Both the position numbers and the translations under genes were made by a program. A DNA stretch of 64,000 bases from Marinobacterium arenosum (GTDB lineage: Bacteria > Pseudomonadota > Gammaproteobacteria > Pseudomonadales > Balneatricaceae), in assembly GCF_019795155.1 (NCBI RefSeq), contig NZ_JAILYN010000010.1:34575-98574 (forward strand), read 5' to 3'. Shown here piece by piece: positions 42,957 to 51,642 of this stretch. The notes below the pieces were generated by a model, which was not told the origin of the DNA, ran no database searches, and saw only the letters and a program-made list of their open reading frames with translations. Every line of letters begins with the position of its first letter. The stretch's first letter is position 1.

Positions 42957-43162
42957 TTAGAAGTGGACACCCAGCCGTTTTAATGGCAGTTCCTTAATTC
43001 CCACCTCAATATCTTCGATCTTGTGCGCTGTATAGTGGGGAACCGCGATCTCTCTGGCGCCAGCGTATTTATCTAAGTACAACCTTCATTCCAGGGCACG
43101 AGAAATCGATAGGGAGTTTGTTGTTCTGGCAGGCGCAGCAGGTCGAGAATGAAACCGGCGAT
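42957..43162 (-). pseudogene. Decayed 3' fragment of an unidentified gene
   Basis: Read on the minus strand, two coherent pieces in different frames can be joined. An upstream piece contains LRLPEQQTPYRFLVPWNEG. After a frameshift, the downstream piece contains LYLDKYAGAREIAV, then PHYTAHKIEDIEVG and ends LPLKRLGVHF at a TAA. The composition looks like real protein, while stops and the frameshift break it, and the 5' part is missing. I do not recognise the family. It lies between tRNA-Val and the toxin-antitoxin pair, in keeping with a decayed island. Confidence 0.45.
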
Positions 43163-43241
43163 TGATCAGACAATGTTGCTGGATAGCTTGCCAAATATGA
43201 CCTATATTCAGGTCTTAAATTGGCTCCAGTAAAGGTGTGAT

Positions 43242-43493
43242 ATGCAACAGGTACTCGCTAACTGCTCTGCCAGCATCTCCGAACTGAAAAAGAACCCCAC
43301 CGCTTTGCTGAAAGAGTCGGCCGGGGAGGCGATCGCCATTCTCAACCATAACAAACCCGCAGCCTATCTGGTTCCGGCTGAAACATACGAGTGGATGATG
43401 GAGCAGCTGGAAGATCAGGCGTTGGCGCAGCTGGTCGAACAGCGCCGCCAGCAGCGTGACCAGGCGGTCGAAGTCAGCCTGGATGACCTATAA
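43242..43493 (+). CDS. Type II antitoxin, Phd/YefM (StbD/RelB) family
   Basis: An 83-residue antitoxin. The N-terminal DNA-binding fold of the Phd/YefM type is clear: VLANCSASISELKKNPTALL followed by EAIAILNHNKPAAYLVPAETYEWMMEQLED, with a charged C-terminal tail that would wrap the toxin. Its stop lies inside the toxin gene, an 11-base overlap typical of these modules. It should repress its own promoter, alone and with the toxin, and be degraded by a protease under stress. GGTGTG lies before the ATG, a weak ribosome site. Confidence 0.9.
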   Translation: MQQVLANCSASISELKKNPTALLKESAGEAIAILNHNKPAAYLVPAETYEWMMEQLEDQALAQLVEQRRQQRDQAVEVSLDDL

Positions 43494-43767
43494 GCTCAAA
43501 TTCGTGCCCGCCGCCATGAAAGAGTGGCGTAAGTTGGCGCCCACGCTGCAGGCCCAGTTCAAGAAGAAACTGGCCGAGCGGCTGGATAACCCGCATGTGC
43601 CAGCCTCGCGCTTGCGCGGGTATGAGTCTGTCTACAAGATCAAACTGAAAACCGCTGGCTACCGCCTGGTCTATGAAGTGGTGGATGACGAGATCGTCAT
43701 CTACGTGCTGGCGGTGGGCAAACGCGAAAAAGACTCTGTCTATAAAAAACTGGCGGCGCGGCGTTAA
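43483..43767 (+). CDS. Type II toxin, RelE/ParE superfamily
   Basis: A 94-residue toxin of the RelE type, a ribosome-dependent mRNA nuclease in characterised relatives. It has the family order MTYKLKFVPAAMKEWRKL, then LRGYESVYKIKLKTAGYRLVYEVVDDEIVIYVLAVGKRE with the conserved RLVYE strand and the basic tail KKLAARR. The ATG overlaps the antitoxin stop by 11 bases, and an upstream GTG (43456) would add nine residues. Both genes read intact, so the pair may be active. It is the only intact module in the decayed stretch behind tRNA-Val. Confidence 0.9.
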   Translation: MTYKLKFVPAAMKEWRKLAPTLQAQFKKKLAERLDNPHVPASRLRGYESVYKIKLKTAGYRLVYEVVDDEIVIYVLAVGKREKDSVYKKLAARR

Positions 43768-43805
43768 CGCAACGCTGCACCACAACACATGGAAGAGGAA
43801 CCGTC

Positions 43806-43985
43806 ATGGCTGACAGTCGCGAACTGGCATTTCAGAACCACATCACCGCCGCCCTGCAGGCACAGGGATGGTAGGTGGGTCAGAGTCCAGTCAGTACGGC
43901 CGAGAGCCTTATCCCCGGAAGACCTGATCACCTATGTGCAGCAGACCCAGCCCGATTCCTGAGGGAAATTCTGTAAGATCTACGG
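43806..43985 (+). pseudogene. Decayed N-terminus of a type I restriction HsdR-like gene
   Basis: ATG opens MADSRELAFQNHITAALQAQ, then GW, then an in-frame TAG at 43872. Past it VGQSPVSTAESLIP continues, and a +1 shift near 43918 gives EDLITYVQQTQPDS followed by TGA at 43960 and GKFCKIYGA. The pattern (RELAFxxxI, a GW-xVG step, ED-LI-YVQ-TQP, then KFxK-xxG) matches the start of HsdR-type subunits. Two nonsense codons, one frameshift and loss of everything downstream mark it as dead. It lies just after the toxin gene, and an IS3-type scrap follows at its break. Confidence 0.6.
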
Positions 43986-44048
43986 CGCGGCACCGAGCAT
44001 CATCTGCCGTACCAGCCGCTCCTTGCGCTCTTTCGAATAGCGCGCCAC
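43980..44048 (-). pseudogene. IS3-type transposase OrfA N-terminal scrap
   Basis: On the minus strand, a GTG start gives VARYSKERKERLVRQMM then LGAAP and a stop. This matches the usual opening of IS3-family OrfA (RYSKE-K followed by basic residues and an M-L turn). Only 22 residues remain and no inverted repeats are visible, so it is a remnant. Its 5' end abuts the broken HsdR-like piece, suggesting an old insertion and deletion. Confidence 0.4.
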
Positions 44049-44257
44049 ACAGCTTTAGCTTTCGTCCACCGCACAGGATTGATCGAATCAACTCACACGG
44101 TACCTCCTGACACGGCGGGTTTTCAACTTTGCCAATTCGCACCACCAGCTAATCTTCCGTTGGTGGAGAATGACTTCACGCACCATGCATGATTGATATT
44201 CACGACAACTATCAAGGCCTCGGGCCTGCACAAAAAGCAAACGGTTGACGATCTACT

Positions 44258-44294
44258 TATCTTCGTGTCAAGATAAATATATCTTGAATTCAAG
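44258..44294 (+). promoter_or_regulatory. Overlapping palindromic operator upstream of the oxidoreductase
   Basis: Three linked inverted repeats share half-sites: TTATCTT (44258-44264)/AAGATAA (44270-44276); TCAAGATA (44268-44275)/TATCTTGA (44280-44287); and CTTGAATTCAAG (44283-44294). A -35-like TTGACG lies at 44245-44250, so the sites cover the promoter and lead. The ATCTTGA half-site resembles MarR/HxlR-type operators; no regulator gene is adjacent. Confidence 0.6.
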
Positions 44295-44310
44295 GCAAAA
44301 GGAGATGGTG

Positions 44311-44952
44311 ATGAAAGTTCTAGTACTCGGCGCAACAGGGAATATCGGTGGCCATATTCTGGCAGAAGCGTTAACACGCGGTCATGAACTGACCGTCCTC
44401 ATCCGCGAGGCCAGTAAAGCCGAAACCTTGCCTTCAGGTGTGAAAGCCGTGGTCGGCGACATTGATACGTTGGACGCAAATGGCGATCTGCTCAGTCAAC
44501 AGGATGTGGTCATTGCCGCGGTTCGGCCACCGCAAGGACAGGAGACGCTGCTGGTTGAGATGACCGACAAGCTGCTCAAGGTGACAGACAAGCACAAAGT
44601 GCGCCTGGTTCTGTCGGGTGGCGCTGGCGGCCTGCTGTCGCCCAAGGCGGATCAGCGACGCCTGATTGATGATCCGGATTACGTTGGCCCTGGCTGGAAA
44701 GAGATCGCCATTGCTTGCGCAGAGCAGCTGACCCATTGCCAGGATAGCGGGTTCTCGCACTGGACTTACTTAGCACCCGCTGCCTTTATTGGTGGTACGG
44801 AAAAACTAGGCCAGTTCCGGATCGGCACTGATACGCTGGTCACAGATGAGAAAGGGCAATCAAAGATTTCATTGCCAGATTTAGCCACAGCACTAATAGA
44901 TGAAGTCGAGGTACCACAGTTTAACGGGGCCTGCTTCACCGTTGCTTATTAG
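44311..44952 (+). CDS. NAD(P)-binding oxidoreductase, NmrA/YwnB-like
   Basis: A 213-residue atypical SDR. The nucleotide-binding motif GATGNIGGHILAEAL is at the N-terminus, followed by VLIREASK, VVGDIDT, VVIAAVRPP and VLSGGAGGL. Relatives include NAD(P)H-binding proteins tied to disulfide or electrophile stress. AAAGGAG ends six bases before the chosen ATG; an ATG two codons earlier sits directly on the ribosome site and is less likely. A dense operator lies just upstream and a perfect terminator just downstream, so it is a tightly controlled single-gene unit, plausibly acquired with the surrounding accessory DNA. Confidence 0.85.
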   Translation: MKVLVLGATGNIGGHILAEALTRGHELTVLIREASKAETLPSGVKAVVGDIDTLDANGDLLSQQDVVIAAVRPPQGQETLLVEMTDKLLKVTDKHKVRLVLSGGAGGLLSPKADQRRLIDDPDYVGPGWKEIAIACAEQLTHCQDSGFSHWTYLAPAAFIGGTEKLGQFRIGTDTLVTDEKGQSKISLPDLATALIDEVEVPQFNGACFTVAY

Positions 44953-44997
44953 GGTGCTGCCATCAGGGCAAGCTCGCCATGAGGCACAATAATAGAT

Positions 44998-45022
44998 GCC
45001 AGTGCACTGCACTGGCTTTTTT
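44998..45022 (+). terminator. Intrinsic terminator after the oxidoreductase
   Basis: GCCAGTG (44998-45004), CACTG, CACTGGC (45010-45016), then TTTTTT. The stem can extend because the loop is itself complementary. Confidence 0.85.
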
Positions 45023-45135
45023 GATTCGTCCGCAGACTTATCTGCGACGTCACCTGTCCATTCTTCATCGGCGGTGACCGCCGGCCAAGTCTTTCAATTG
45101 TGAACGAAGGTTAGAAACTTTTTCTGAGGTGCAAA

Positions 45136-45321
45136 CTACGGCTTGGTTTGGTACAGAATCATAGCTACGGACCACAGCCCAATGGCTCCCAGTGGGCCGC
45201 TGAGCACCGTTGCCGGTGATGAGGCGATCGCCAGTATTCCTATAATAGGATGCCCCGAGGCCATGATGATCAGGCCCGGTCCGATGAATACCAGCAGGAT
45301 CAGATATGCTCCTAAGTCCAT
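45136..45321 (-). CDS. Small two-helix membrane protein
   Basis: A 61-residue hydrophobic protein starting MDLGAYLILLVFIGPGLIIM, with a second hydrophobic segment near IIGILAIASSPATVLSGPLGAIGLWSVAMIL. GAGGGG lies seven bases before the ATG, favouring it over a start ten codons further up. No family recognised. It is flanked by about 180 and 400 bases with no supported gene, so it stands alone in the accessory stretch. A membrane role is all that can be said. Confidence 0.5.
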   Translation of the reverse strand: MDLGAYLILLVFIGPGLIIMASGHPIIGILAIASSPATVLSGPLGAIGLWSVAMILYQTKP

Positions 45322-45725
45322 GTCGCCCCTCTTGTTTGCAGGTTCAGTCAAGGTAGTGAATCTGTATAGCAGGAATGACTACTCAGCCAATATAGCTCGA
45401 CGTCAATTGTCTTTTCGTCCTTCAATCTGGCCGACTCGCTGGTCGTTGATTCGGTCTCTCTGGACTGCTTACTCTGCCTTCGCCTGCCTCTGTTCAGCCC
45501 CGCCTCGCTAGTAAATGACACCTTGGTATGGTACTGGTAGTCGGGCATCGGCTGCGTTATTGAACACCTGTTCCGAGTAAGGTTTTAGGGCTGCGTCTTG
45601 CCATCCGTTCTGCCGCCGTCCGATGAGTGCGAATCCGATAGAGCCGTAAAGCCGAACTTGGGTGTGGGGCTGTCAGTATCAGTAGCGGACGCCTGCCCGA
45701 TGTTGTAAGTCAGGAAGAGTGAAGT
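45322..45725. other. Intergenic stretch, no gene supported
   Basis: About 400 bases of mixed composition. Short frames on both strands have biased Arg/Ser-rich translations and no ribosome site. The region probably holds the promoters of the small membrane protein (minus) and the GGDEF gene (plus). Confidence 0.4.
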
Positions 45726-47555
45726 TTGTTCCCGAGAAGCATAATAACAACGTTGATACTCAAGGTCGTTGTGGCGGTCACGCTGACAATCGGCGTGGTG
45801 GGTTTTCTCTGGATAGAGAGCGAGTACGAGACGCTGGCCCGGGATAACCAGCGGCTTGCCGAGGAATATCATCAGGAACAGAAATGGTTGATGCGCGCCG
45901 AGGTACTGCGCGTGCGCGATCATCTGCTCCGCCAGAAAGTATCGGCGGAGGGGGAGTTGGAGGCACAGCTGCAGCGACGGGTATCCGATGCTTATGAAAT
46001 AGCCATGGGGATCTATCGTCAGTACCGGGGCCAGCTGGCGGACGGGGAGATCCAGCAGCGTATCATCGATGCACTTCGCTACCACCGCCTCAGCGCCGAG
46101 CGCAGCTACTACTTTATCGATTCGCTGGACGGTGTCGGCGTGCTGTATCCGCCGAACCCTGCGACAGAGGGCCGTCCTATCGTTGAGTCCTTTGGCGACG
46201 ACGGGTTGAGCCTGTTTGATGAGATGTGGCGGCTGGTGCAGCAGCGGGGGGAGGGGTTTATCCATTATGAGTGGCCCCGCCCCGATGGCGGCGATCGTCG
46301 CCATAAGAAGTACAGCTACGTCAAACTCTTCGAGCCGTACGGTTGGATCATTGGTAGCGGCGATTATCTTGAATCCTTCGAAAAAAAGATGCGTGAGAAG
46401 ATCTTCCGGGATATTGCCCAGGTATCCTATGGCGCCAACAACGAAGGTTACTTCTTCATCAACTCCTATCAGGGAGATCTGTACCTGACCAACGGCCAGT
46501 ATTTTGGCGGTAGCAAAAATATCTGGCACGTCGAGGACGCGCGCGGTGAGAAGGTGGTGCAGGAGAACGCACGTATCGCCCGTACGCAGCTGGGAGGGGG
46601 CTACAACCGCTATTTCTGGAACAAGCTAAACGGCGAAACGGCGGAAAAGATCGCTTTTGTGATCGGCATGGACGAGTGGCAGATATTTATCGGCACAGGG
46701 GCCTATCTGGACACCATTACCGAGGAGATCGCACGCCGTGATGCCGCTCTCCAGCAGCGGGTCCACGAGCGGGTACGTGCGGCCGTCGCCGTGTTGTTGC
46801 TGGCCTTTCTGCTGATCGGTCTGCTGGCCTATTTTATCGGCCGCAAATTGGCCGGGAACTTCCGCCTGTTCCAGTCCTCTTTCGATAGCGCCGTGGACAA
46901 CGGTATCTGCATCGATGAACACAACGTCCATTTCGAGGAGTTCAAGCGCCTGGCACGCAGTGCCAACGGCATGATTAAGCGGCTGAACCGGCAAGCGGAG
47001 GCATTACGTCATAGTGCCAGTCATGATGCGTTGACGGCGCTACCCAACCGGGTTAACGGAACGGGCCATTTGAACGCGATGCTGCATCGTGCCGCTGATA
47101 AGAGATCCATGTTGGCAGTGCTGTTTGTCGATCTGGATAACTTTAAGGAGGTCAACGATACCTTCGGGCACGCGACGGGCGATCACTTGCTGCGCGAAGT
47201 GGCGGAGCGGCTGCGAAAAGTGGTTCGTGAGGAAGACCAGGTGGTACGCCTGGGCGGTGATGAATTTATTATTACCACCGGCTTTTTGCATCGCGCGCAC
47301 GATGCTGAAGTGATTGCTGCAAAAGTGCAGGCTGTTTTTGCCAGCCCTTTCAGGCTGGCGCAGCGGAATTTTTACGTGACGGCCAGTATCGGTGTTGCGG
47401 TTTCGCCCGAAGGCGGTCGTTCTGCCGGGGCATTGCTGCACAATGCGGATGTGGCGATGTACCGGGCCAAGAGCCTTGGCAAGAACGCATACTTTGTTTT
47501 TGACAGTACCCTGGCGGATGACCTGTCACAGCAGCTGGAAACGACGGAGCCTTGA
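45726..47555 (+). CDS. Cache-GGDEF diguanylate cyclase
   Basis: A 609-residue membrane protein with a TTG start behind AGGAAGAG. Helix 1 is at about 8-28. A large periplasmic double Cache region lies at about 35-340; its paired modules read YYFIDSLDGVGVLYP ... EPYGWIIGSGDYLESFEKK and GYFFINSYQGDLYLTNGQYFGG ... DEWQIFIGTGAYLDTI. Helix 2 is at about 355-377, then a HAMP-like linker, then a GGDEF domain with GGDEF at 510-514 (RLGGDEF). The active site is intact, so it should make c-di-GMP. No EAL domain. It is upstream of a flippase remnant and at the edge of the accessory block. Confidence 0.92.
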   Translation: MFPRSIITTLILKVVVAVTLTIGVVGFLWIESEYETLARDNQRLAEEYHQEQKWLMRAEVLRVRDHLLRQKVSAEGELEAQLQRRVSDAYEIAMGIYRQYRGQLADGEIQQRIIDALRYHRLSAERSYYFIDSLDGVGVLYPPNPATEGRPIVESFGDDGLSLFDEMWRLVQQRGEGFIHYEWPRPDGGDRRHKKYSYVKLFEPYGWIIGSGDYLESFEKKMREKIFRDIAQVSYGANNEGYFFINSYQGDLYLTNGQYFGGSKNIWHVEDARGEKVVQENARIARTQLGGGYNRYFWNKLNGETAEKIAFVIGMDEWQIFIGTGAYLDTITEEIARRDAALQQRVHERVRAAVAVLLLAFLLIGLLAYFIGRKLAGNFRLFQSSFDSAVDNGICIDEHNVHFEEFKRLARSANGMIKRLNRQAEALRHSASHDALTALPNRVNGTGHLNAMLHRAADKRSMLAVLFVDLDNFKEVNDTFGHATGDHLLREVAERLRKVVREEDQVVRLGGDEFIITTGFLHRAHDAEVIAAKVQAVFASPFRLAQRNFYVTASIGVAVSPEGGRSAGALLHNADVAMYRAKSLGKNAYFVFDSTLADDLSQQLETTEP

Positions 47556-47669
47556 GAGTCTGGTTGGCCCGGGTGCTTATCTAATCGGGCAGTAGGAACT
47601 TTTGAGGTCGGGTGATAGACCGCAATACTCGGTGCTCAAGTGACCGGGGCGGTGATTGTCGGGCTGACT

Positions 47670-47919
47670 TCAGTTGGCTTGTGGCTGGGCGGTACGGTTT
47701 GCAGCAGTCAGATGTCGGTGGAGCGCAAGGCCGGTAACCAGCGCCGCGAAGCCCATCGCGATCGGTGTCGCCAGTGCTGCACCGTTCATACCGTACAGGG
47801 GGATCAGCCACAGCTTGCAGGCGGCATCGATCATTCGGGTAGCTGCGCCGATCAGAACCACCAGGCCGCCACGATTGGTATACTGCAGCCAGCTGGAGGA
47901 GAAGGCCGCCAGCGCCCAC
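47670..47919 (-). pseudogene. 3' remnant of a polysaccharide flippase-like gene
   Basis: On the minus strand the frame reads SSSWLQYTNRGGLVVLIG, then AATRMIDAACKLWLIPLYGM and NGAALATPIAMGFAALVTGL, a typical last two helices of a Wzx/oligosaccharide flippase (PLYGMNGAALA motif). The 5' part is missing and no plausible start with a ribosome site exists, so only the C-terminal scrap remains. The stop is near 47670. It lies between the GGDEF gene and proS among REP-like sequences. Confidence 0.5.
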
Positions 47920-47953
47920 AGGCGCCGACGCTTAACTTTCCAAGCGCTCCCCT

Positions 47954-48023
47954 GTAGCAGCGGGCTCCGACCGCGACGGGTCGGTGTAGTCCGCCGCCTG
48001 TCGCCCGCGGAGCGGGCTGCTAC
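47954..48023 (+). repeat. REP-like inverted repeat
   Basis: GTAGCAGCGGGCTCCG (47954-47969) and CGGAGCGGGCTGCTAC (48008-48023) are near-perfect inverted copies (14 of 16), about 38 bases apart. The arms resemble the GTAGGAGCGGGC-type REP sequences of pseudomonads. No REP transposase is in the window. Confidence 0.65.
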
Positions 48024-48183
48024 GGCTGAATCCGCGGCCTTTTGCCGCTTGAAACTTACCGCTCGCAGTTCCTCTGTGTGGCAGCGGGCTGTTTGTCACC
48101 TGAATCAGGGCGCTATAACGCTTAAGCAACTGGTTCGAGGCTCTTCCCTCTAAAGCGCGATGATCCATAAAAAATCCATAAAA

Positions 48184-48208
48184 AAGGGCCTGTCGCTGAC
48201 AGGCCCTT
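48184..48208 (-). terminator. Intrinsic terminator of proS
   Basis: AAGGGCCTGTC (48184-48194), GCT, GACAGGCCCTT (48198-48208), eleven pairs; on the minus strand it is followed by TTT ATGGATTTTTTATGG. It starts about 26 bases past the proS stop. Confidence 0.85.
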
Positions 48209-48234
48209 GTTGTTAGAACGTGGAAGCATGCGGT

Positions 48235-49953
48235 TTAGTTGGTCAGCTTGCCCTTGACGAAGTCGATGATCTGGTCGATCGCCACTTCGGTCTTGTCTTC
48301 GTCACGACGGCCCTTGTACTCCAGAGAGCCAGCCTGGATGCCGCGGTCGGAGATCACCACTCGGTGGGGAATGCCGATCAGTTCCATATCGGCGAACTTG
48401 ACTCCCGGACGTTCCTTGCGGTCGTCCAGCAGCACGTCGATGCCGGCGGCGGTCAGTTCGGCGTACAGTTTGTCGGATAGCGCGCGTACTTCGTCGAATT
48501 TCTCGTAGTTCAGCGGTACCAGGGCGACGGTGAACGGCGCCAGCGCCTCCGGCCAGATGATGCCGCGCTCGTCGTGGTTCTGCTCGATGGATGCGGCCAC
48601 TACGCGGGTGACACCGATGCCGTAGCAGCCCATATCCATCACCACGCTCTTGCCGTTCTCGTCCAGCACGGTGGCATTCATCGCTTGGGAGTATTTCTGG
48701 CCCAGTTGGAAGATGTGGCCCACTTCGATACCGCGCTTGATGCTCAGGGTACCCTTGCCGCACGGGCTCGGATCGCCATCTTTTACGCTGCGCAGGTCGG
48801 CCACTTTCGGGGTGGCAACGTCGCGCTCCCAGTTGATGCCGAAGTAATGCTTGCCTTCGATGTTGGCGCCGGCGCCGAAGTCGGACATCTTCTCGACGGT
48901 ACGGTCGATGATGCACGGGATCGGCAGATTGACCGGGCCAAGAGAGCCGGGGCCGGCGCCGATCAGCGCGCGAATCTCATCTTCGGTCGCCATGGTCAGC
49001 GGCTCGGCCACTTCCGGCAGTTTCTCCGCCTTGATCTCGTTCAGTTCGTGGTCGCCGCGTACCAGCAGGGCGACGAAATCAGCCTCGCACTCTTCGGAGG
49101 CGCGCACGAACAGGGTCTTGACGGTTTTCTCGATCGGCAGCTTGAACTGCTCAACCAGCGCGGCGATGGTTTTGGCGTTCGGCGTATCGACCAGGGTCAT
49201 CTCCTGGCTCGGCGCCGGGCGCTCGCCGGCCGGAGCCAGCGCTTCCGCCATCTCGACATTGGCGGCGTAATCGCTTTGGTCGGAGAAGGCGATATCATCT
49301 TCGCCCGAGGAGGCCAGTACGTGGAACTCCTGGGAAGTGGCGCCGCCGATCGAGCCGGAGTCGGCGATTACCGACCGGAAATCCAGCCCCATTCGGGTAA
49401 AGATGCTGGTGTAGGTCTGATGCATGACATCATAGGTCGCCTGCAGAGACTCCTGGCCTATGTGGAAGGAGTAGGCGTCCTTCATGATGAACTCGCGCGA
49501 GCGCATCACGCCGAAGCGCGGCCGGATCTCATCGCGGAACTTGGTCTGGATCTGGTAGAAGTTGGCTGGCAGCTGCTTGTAGCTTTTTACCTCGCGGCGG
49601 ATCAGGTCGGTGATCACCTCTTCATGGGTCGGGCCAACGCAGAATTCGCGGTCGTGGCGATCGTGCATGCGCAGCAGTTCGGGGCCGTATTGCTCCCAGC
49701 GGCCGGATTCCTGCCACAGTTCGGCCGGCTGCACCGCCGGCATCAGGACTTCCTGGGCCCCGGATTTGTCCATCTCTTCACGGACGATGCGTTCGGCCTT
49801 GCGCAGGGTGCGCAGGCCCATCGGCAGCCAGGTGTACAGGCCGGCGGCCAGTTTGCGGATCATGCCGGCACGCAACATCAGCTGGTGGCTGATCACTTCC
49901 GCGTCGGACGGGGTCTCTTTCAGGGTGGAAATCAGGAATTGGCTCGCTCGCAT
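48235..49953 (-). CDS. proS: Prolyl-tRNA synthetase (bacterial type)
   Basis: A 572-residue class II aminoacyl-tRNA synthetase charging tRNA-Pro. Motif 1 is [16 protein letters not shown], motif 2 is [25 protein letters not shown] and motif 3 is [16 protein letters not shown]. The YbaK-like editing domain is inserted at about 220-400 ([34 protein letters not shown]), the bacterial form that clears Ala-tRNA-Pro. Length matches E. coli ProS (572). A strong terminator follows. The MscS gene lies downstream-facing on the same strand, but no operon is indicated. Confidence 0.97.
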   Translation of the reverse strand: MRASQFLISTLKETPSDAEVISHQLMLRAGMIRKLAAGLYTWLPMGLRTLRKAERIVREEMDKSGAQEVLMPAVQPAELWQESGRWEQYGPELLRMHDRHDREFCVGPTHEEVITDLIRREVKSYKQLPANFYQIQTKFRDEIRPRFGVMRSREFIMKDAYSFHIGQESLQATYDVMHQTYTSIFTRMGLDFRSVIADSGSIGGATSQEFHVLASSGEDDIAFSDQSDYAANVEMAEALAPAGERPAPSQEMTLVDTPNAKTIAALVEQFKLPIEKTVKTLFVRASEECEADFVALLVRGDHELNEIKAEKLPEVAEPLTMATEDEIRALIGAGPGSLGPVNLPIPCIIDRTVEKMSDFGAGANIEGKHYFGINWERDVATPKVADLRSVKDGDPSPCGKGTLSIKRGIEVGHIFQLGQKYSQAMNATVLDENGKSVVMDMGCYGIGVTRVVAASIEQNHDERGIIWPEALAPFTVALVPLNYEKFDEVRALSDKLYAELTAAGIDVLLDDRKERPGVKFADMELIGIPHRVVISDRGIQAGSLEYKGRRDEDKTEVAIDQIIDFVKGKLTN

Positions 49954-50057
49954 AGATCCGGGGTCCCATCAATGGAATTACGAAAACCACACATTCTAGG
50001 CGCGGCCATGGCGCCGGACAAGTGTGGCAACTGCCGAAATGCGTCCTTTGCGGACGC

Positions 50058-50882
50058 TTAGCCGGCCTGCTTCAGGGTAACTTCACGCTGCGGGAACGGA
50101 ATCTCCACCCCCTGGCCGCGGAATGCCTGATAGACGGCGCCGTTGACCTGGTATTGCAGCTCGAAATAGCGCTGGGTCGGCAGCCAGTAGCGGTAGCCGA
50201 TATTGACCGAGGAGTCACCGAAGCCCTCGATGCCGATCTGCGGCAACGGCTCGCTGGCCACCTCGGGGGTATTGGCCAGTACCTGGCGGACCAGCTCGAT
50301 CGCCAACTGCGGGTCGGCGCTGTAGCTGATACCGATGCTGGCTTCGACCACCTTGTATTGGAACGAGTTGGTGATCACCTCGCCGACGATATGCTTGTTT
50401 GGGATGGTGATCCGCTCGCCGTCCTCGCTGGACAGCACCGTGTAGGCCAGCCGGATCTCGTCGACCACCCCGGTCAGGCCGTTGATGCTGATGGTGTTGC
50501 CGATCACGAACGGGCGGGTCAACACGATGGTGAAACCGGCGCCGTAGTTGGAGAACACCCCCTGCAACGCCAACCCCACGCTCAGTGAGACTGCACCGAT
50601 GGCGGCGACGAAGGGGGCGATGCTGATACCGAACTTGCCGAGGCAGATCACCAGCACCATGGCGATCACCAGCAGCCGCACGCAGTTGGCGATGAACATG
50701 CTGAGGGTGATGTCGATCTGGTTGCGCTGACAGATGCGCAGCGTCAGGTTGTTCATCCAGCGGGCGACGATCAGGCCGAGCAGGAAGATGATGATCGCGC
50801 CGATCACCTGAAAGCTGTAGTTGACGAAAAATTCGGTGATCAGCCTGTACAGGCGGGCGACGGTTTCCAGTTCCTGTTCCAT
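50058..50882 (-). CDS. Small-conductance mechanosensitive channel (MscS family)
   Basis: A 274-residue inner-membrane protein of the MscS family, releasing solutes under hypo-osmotic stress. Three helices lie at about 22-42, 62-82 and 88-112. The third has the glycine/alanine-rich pore-lining pattern AAIGAVSLSVGLALQGVFSNYGAGFTIV, followed by the beta domain (RPFVIGNTISINGLTGVVDEIRLAYTVL, ITIPNKHIV) and a cytosolic vestibule. Length fits the basic family form. It lies between proS and the DUF523 gene, 32 bases after the latter, so those two could share a transcript. Confidence 0.92.
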   Translation of the reverse strand: MEQELETVARLYRLITEFFVNYSFQVIGAIIIFLLGLIVARWMNNLTLRICQRNQIDITLSMFIANCVRLLVIAMVLVICLGKFGISIAPFVAAIGAVSLSVGLALQGVFSNYGAGFTIVLTRPFVIGNTISINGLTGVVDEIRLAYTVLSSEDGERITIPNKHIVGEVITNSFQYKVVEASIGISYSADPQLAIELVRQVLANTPEVASEPLPQIGIEGFGDSSVNIGYRYWLPTQRYFELQYQVNGAVYQAFRGQGVEIPFPQREVTLKQAG

Positions 50883-50914
50883 CGGAAATCTCGGCTAGCA
50901 GTGGTTTGCAGGGC

Positions 50915-51409
50915 TCAGCCGGCGGCGGCCTCCTGGAGGTCGGCGTCCTGCTGCTCGACGAATTTGAACAGCGCATCCAGCTGGGTTTCGTTGAAGACCG
51001 GTATGCCGGCACGGATCAGCTCGCCGGCGGCCAGACCGCTGCCGGGCCGCAGTTGCTTGTTGAAGCTGCCGTCGTAGACGCGGTCGTTGCCGCAGGACGG
51101 GCTTTTGGCCTTCATCAGCGCGCAGCATACATCATTGCCGAGGGCGTATTCGAGGGTTCGTTCGGCACCGAGCAGAAATTCCGGCGTCACATCGGTACCG
51201 TCGGAGGTGGTGATCAGGATCGGGAACTGGGATTGGGTCTCGGCCGGGTTGCGTGGGATCGACAGGCCGCCCGCCATCTCCGGGCAGATCGCCAGCAGTC
51301 GTCCCTCGGCGCGCCACCGCTTGATGGTGGGGTGGTCGAGCAGGCTGTGCTGGCCGTCATAACGTACCGGTTCGCCGTCAAGGCATGCGCTGATCAGGAT
51401 CTTCTTCAT
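50915..51409 (-). CDS. DUF523 protein (YbbK-like)
   Basis: A 164-residue cytosolic protein. MKKILISACLDGEPVRYDGQ at the start, CPEMAGGLSIPRNPAE, and the Cys-rich block ALMKAKSPSCGNDRVYDGSF all match DUF523. In relatives the Cys (SACL-x-G-xxxRY and SPSCG) are thought to bind metal or carry sulphur, but no function is set. The ATG chosen gives the family start; the longer frame adds 20 unlikely residues. It sits upstream of the MscS gene on the same strand. Confidence 0.85.
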   Translation of the reverse strand: MKKILISACLDGEPVRYDGQHSLLDHPTIKRWRAEGRLLAICPEMAGGLSIPRNPAETQSQFPILITTSDGTDVTPEFLLGAERTLEYALGNDVCCALMKAKSPSCGNDRVYDGSFNKQLRPGSGLAAGELIRAGIPVFNETQLDALFKFVEQQDADLQEAAAG

Positions 51410-51642
51410 TATTGTTATTCTACAGTCTGCAGCGTTAAAAGGCGGGTAGCGGGCACACCCTGGCGCCATAGCAATCAGAGATGGGCGCCGGATACTGAAC
51501 GAAGCCTGCTGACAGCTTCTCGCGATCCTGCGATTTCAGTGGGTCGGCCGGGCGTTACTCCATCTGCGCCCTGGCTCGCTACCTGAAAACGGCGCCCATT
51601 GTAATGTCTCCTCCCGTGGCCGCAACTGTTGCAGGTCAAAAT

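Noticed and set aside
43909..44145. A 78-codon minus-strand frame near the IS3 scrap
   Set aside because: No ribosome site and no coherent protein features. The better reading in this area is the short OrfA-like piece in another frame and the decayed HsdR-like gene on the plus strand.
45348..45548. A 66-codon minus-strand frame
   Set aside because: Arg/Ser/Thr-rich, no ribosome site and no recognisable pattern; treated as non-coding.
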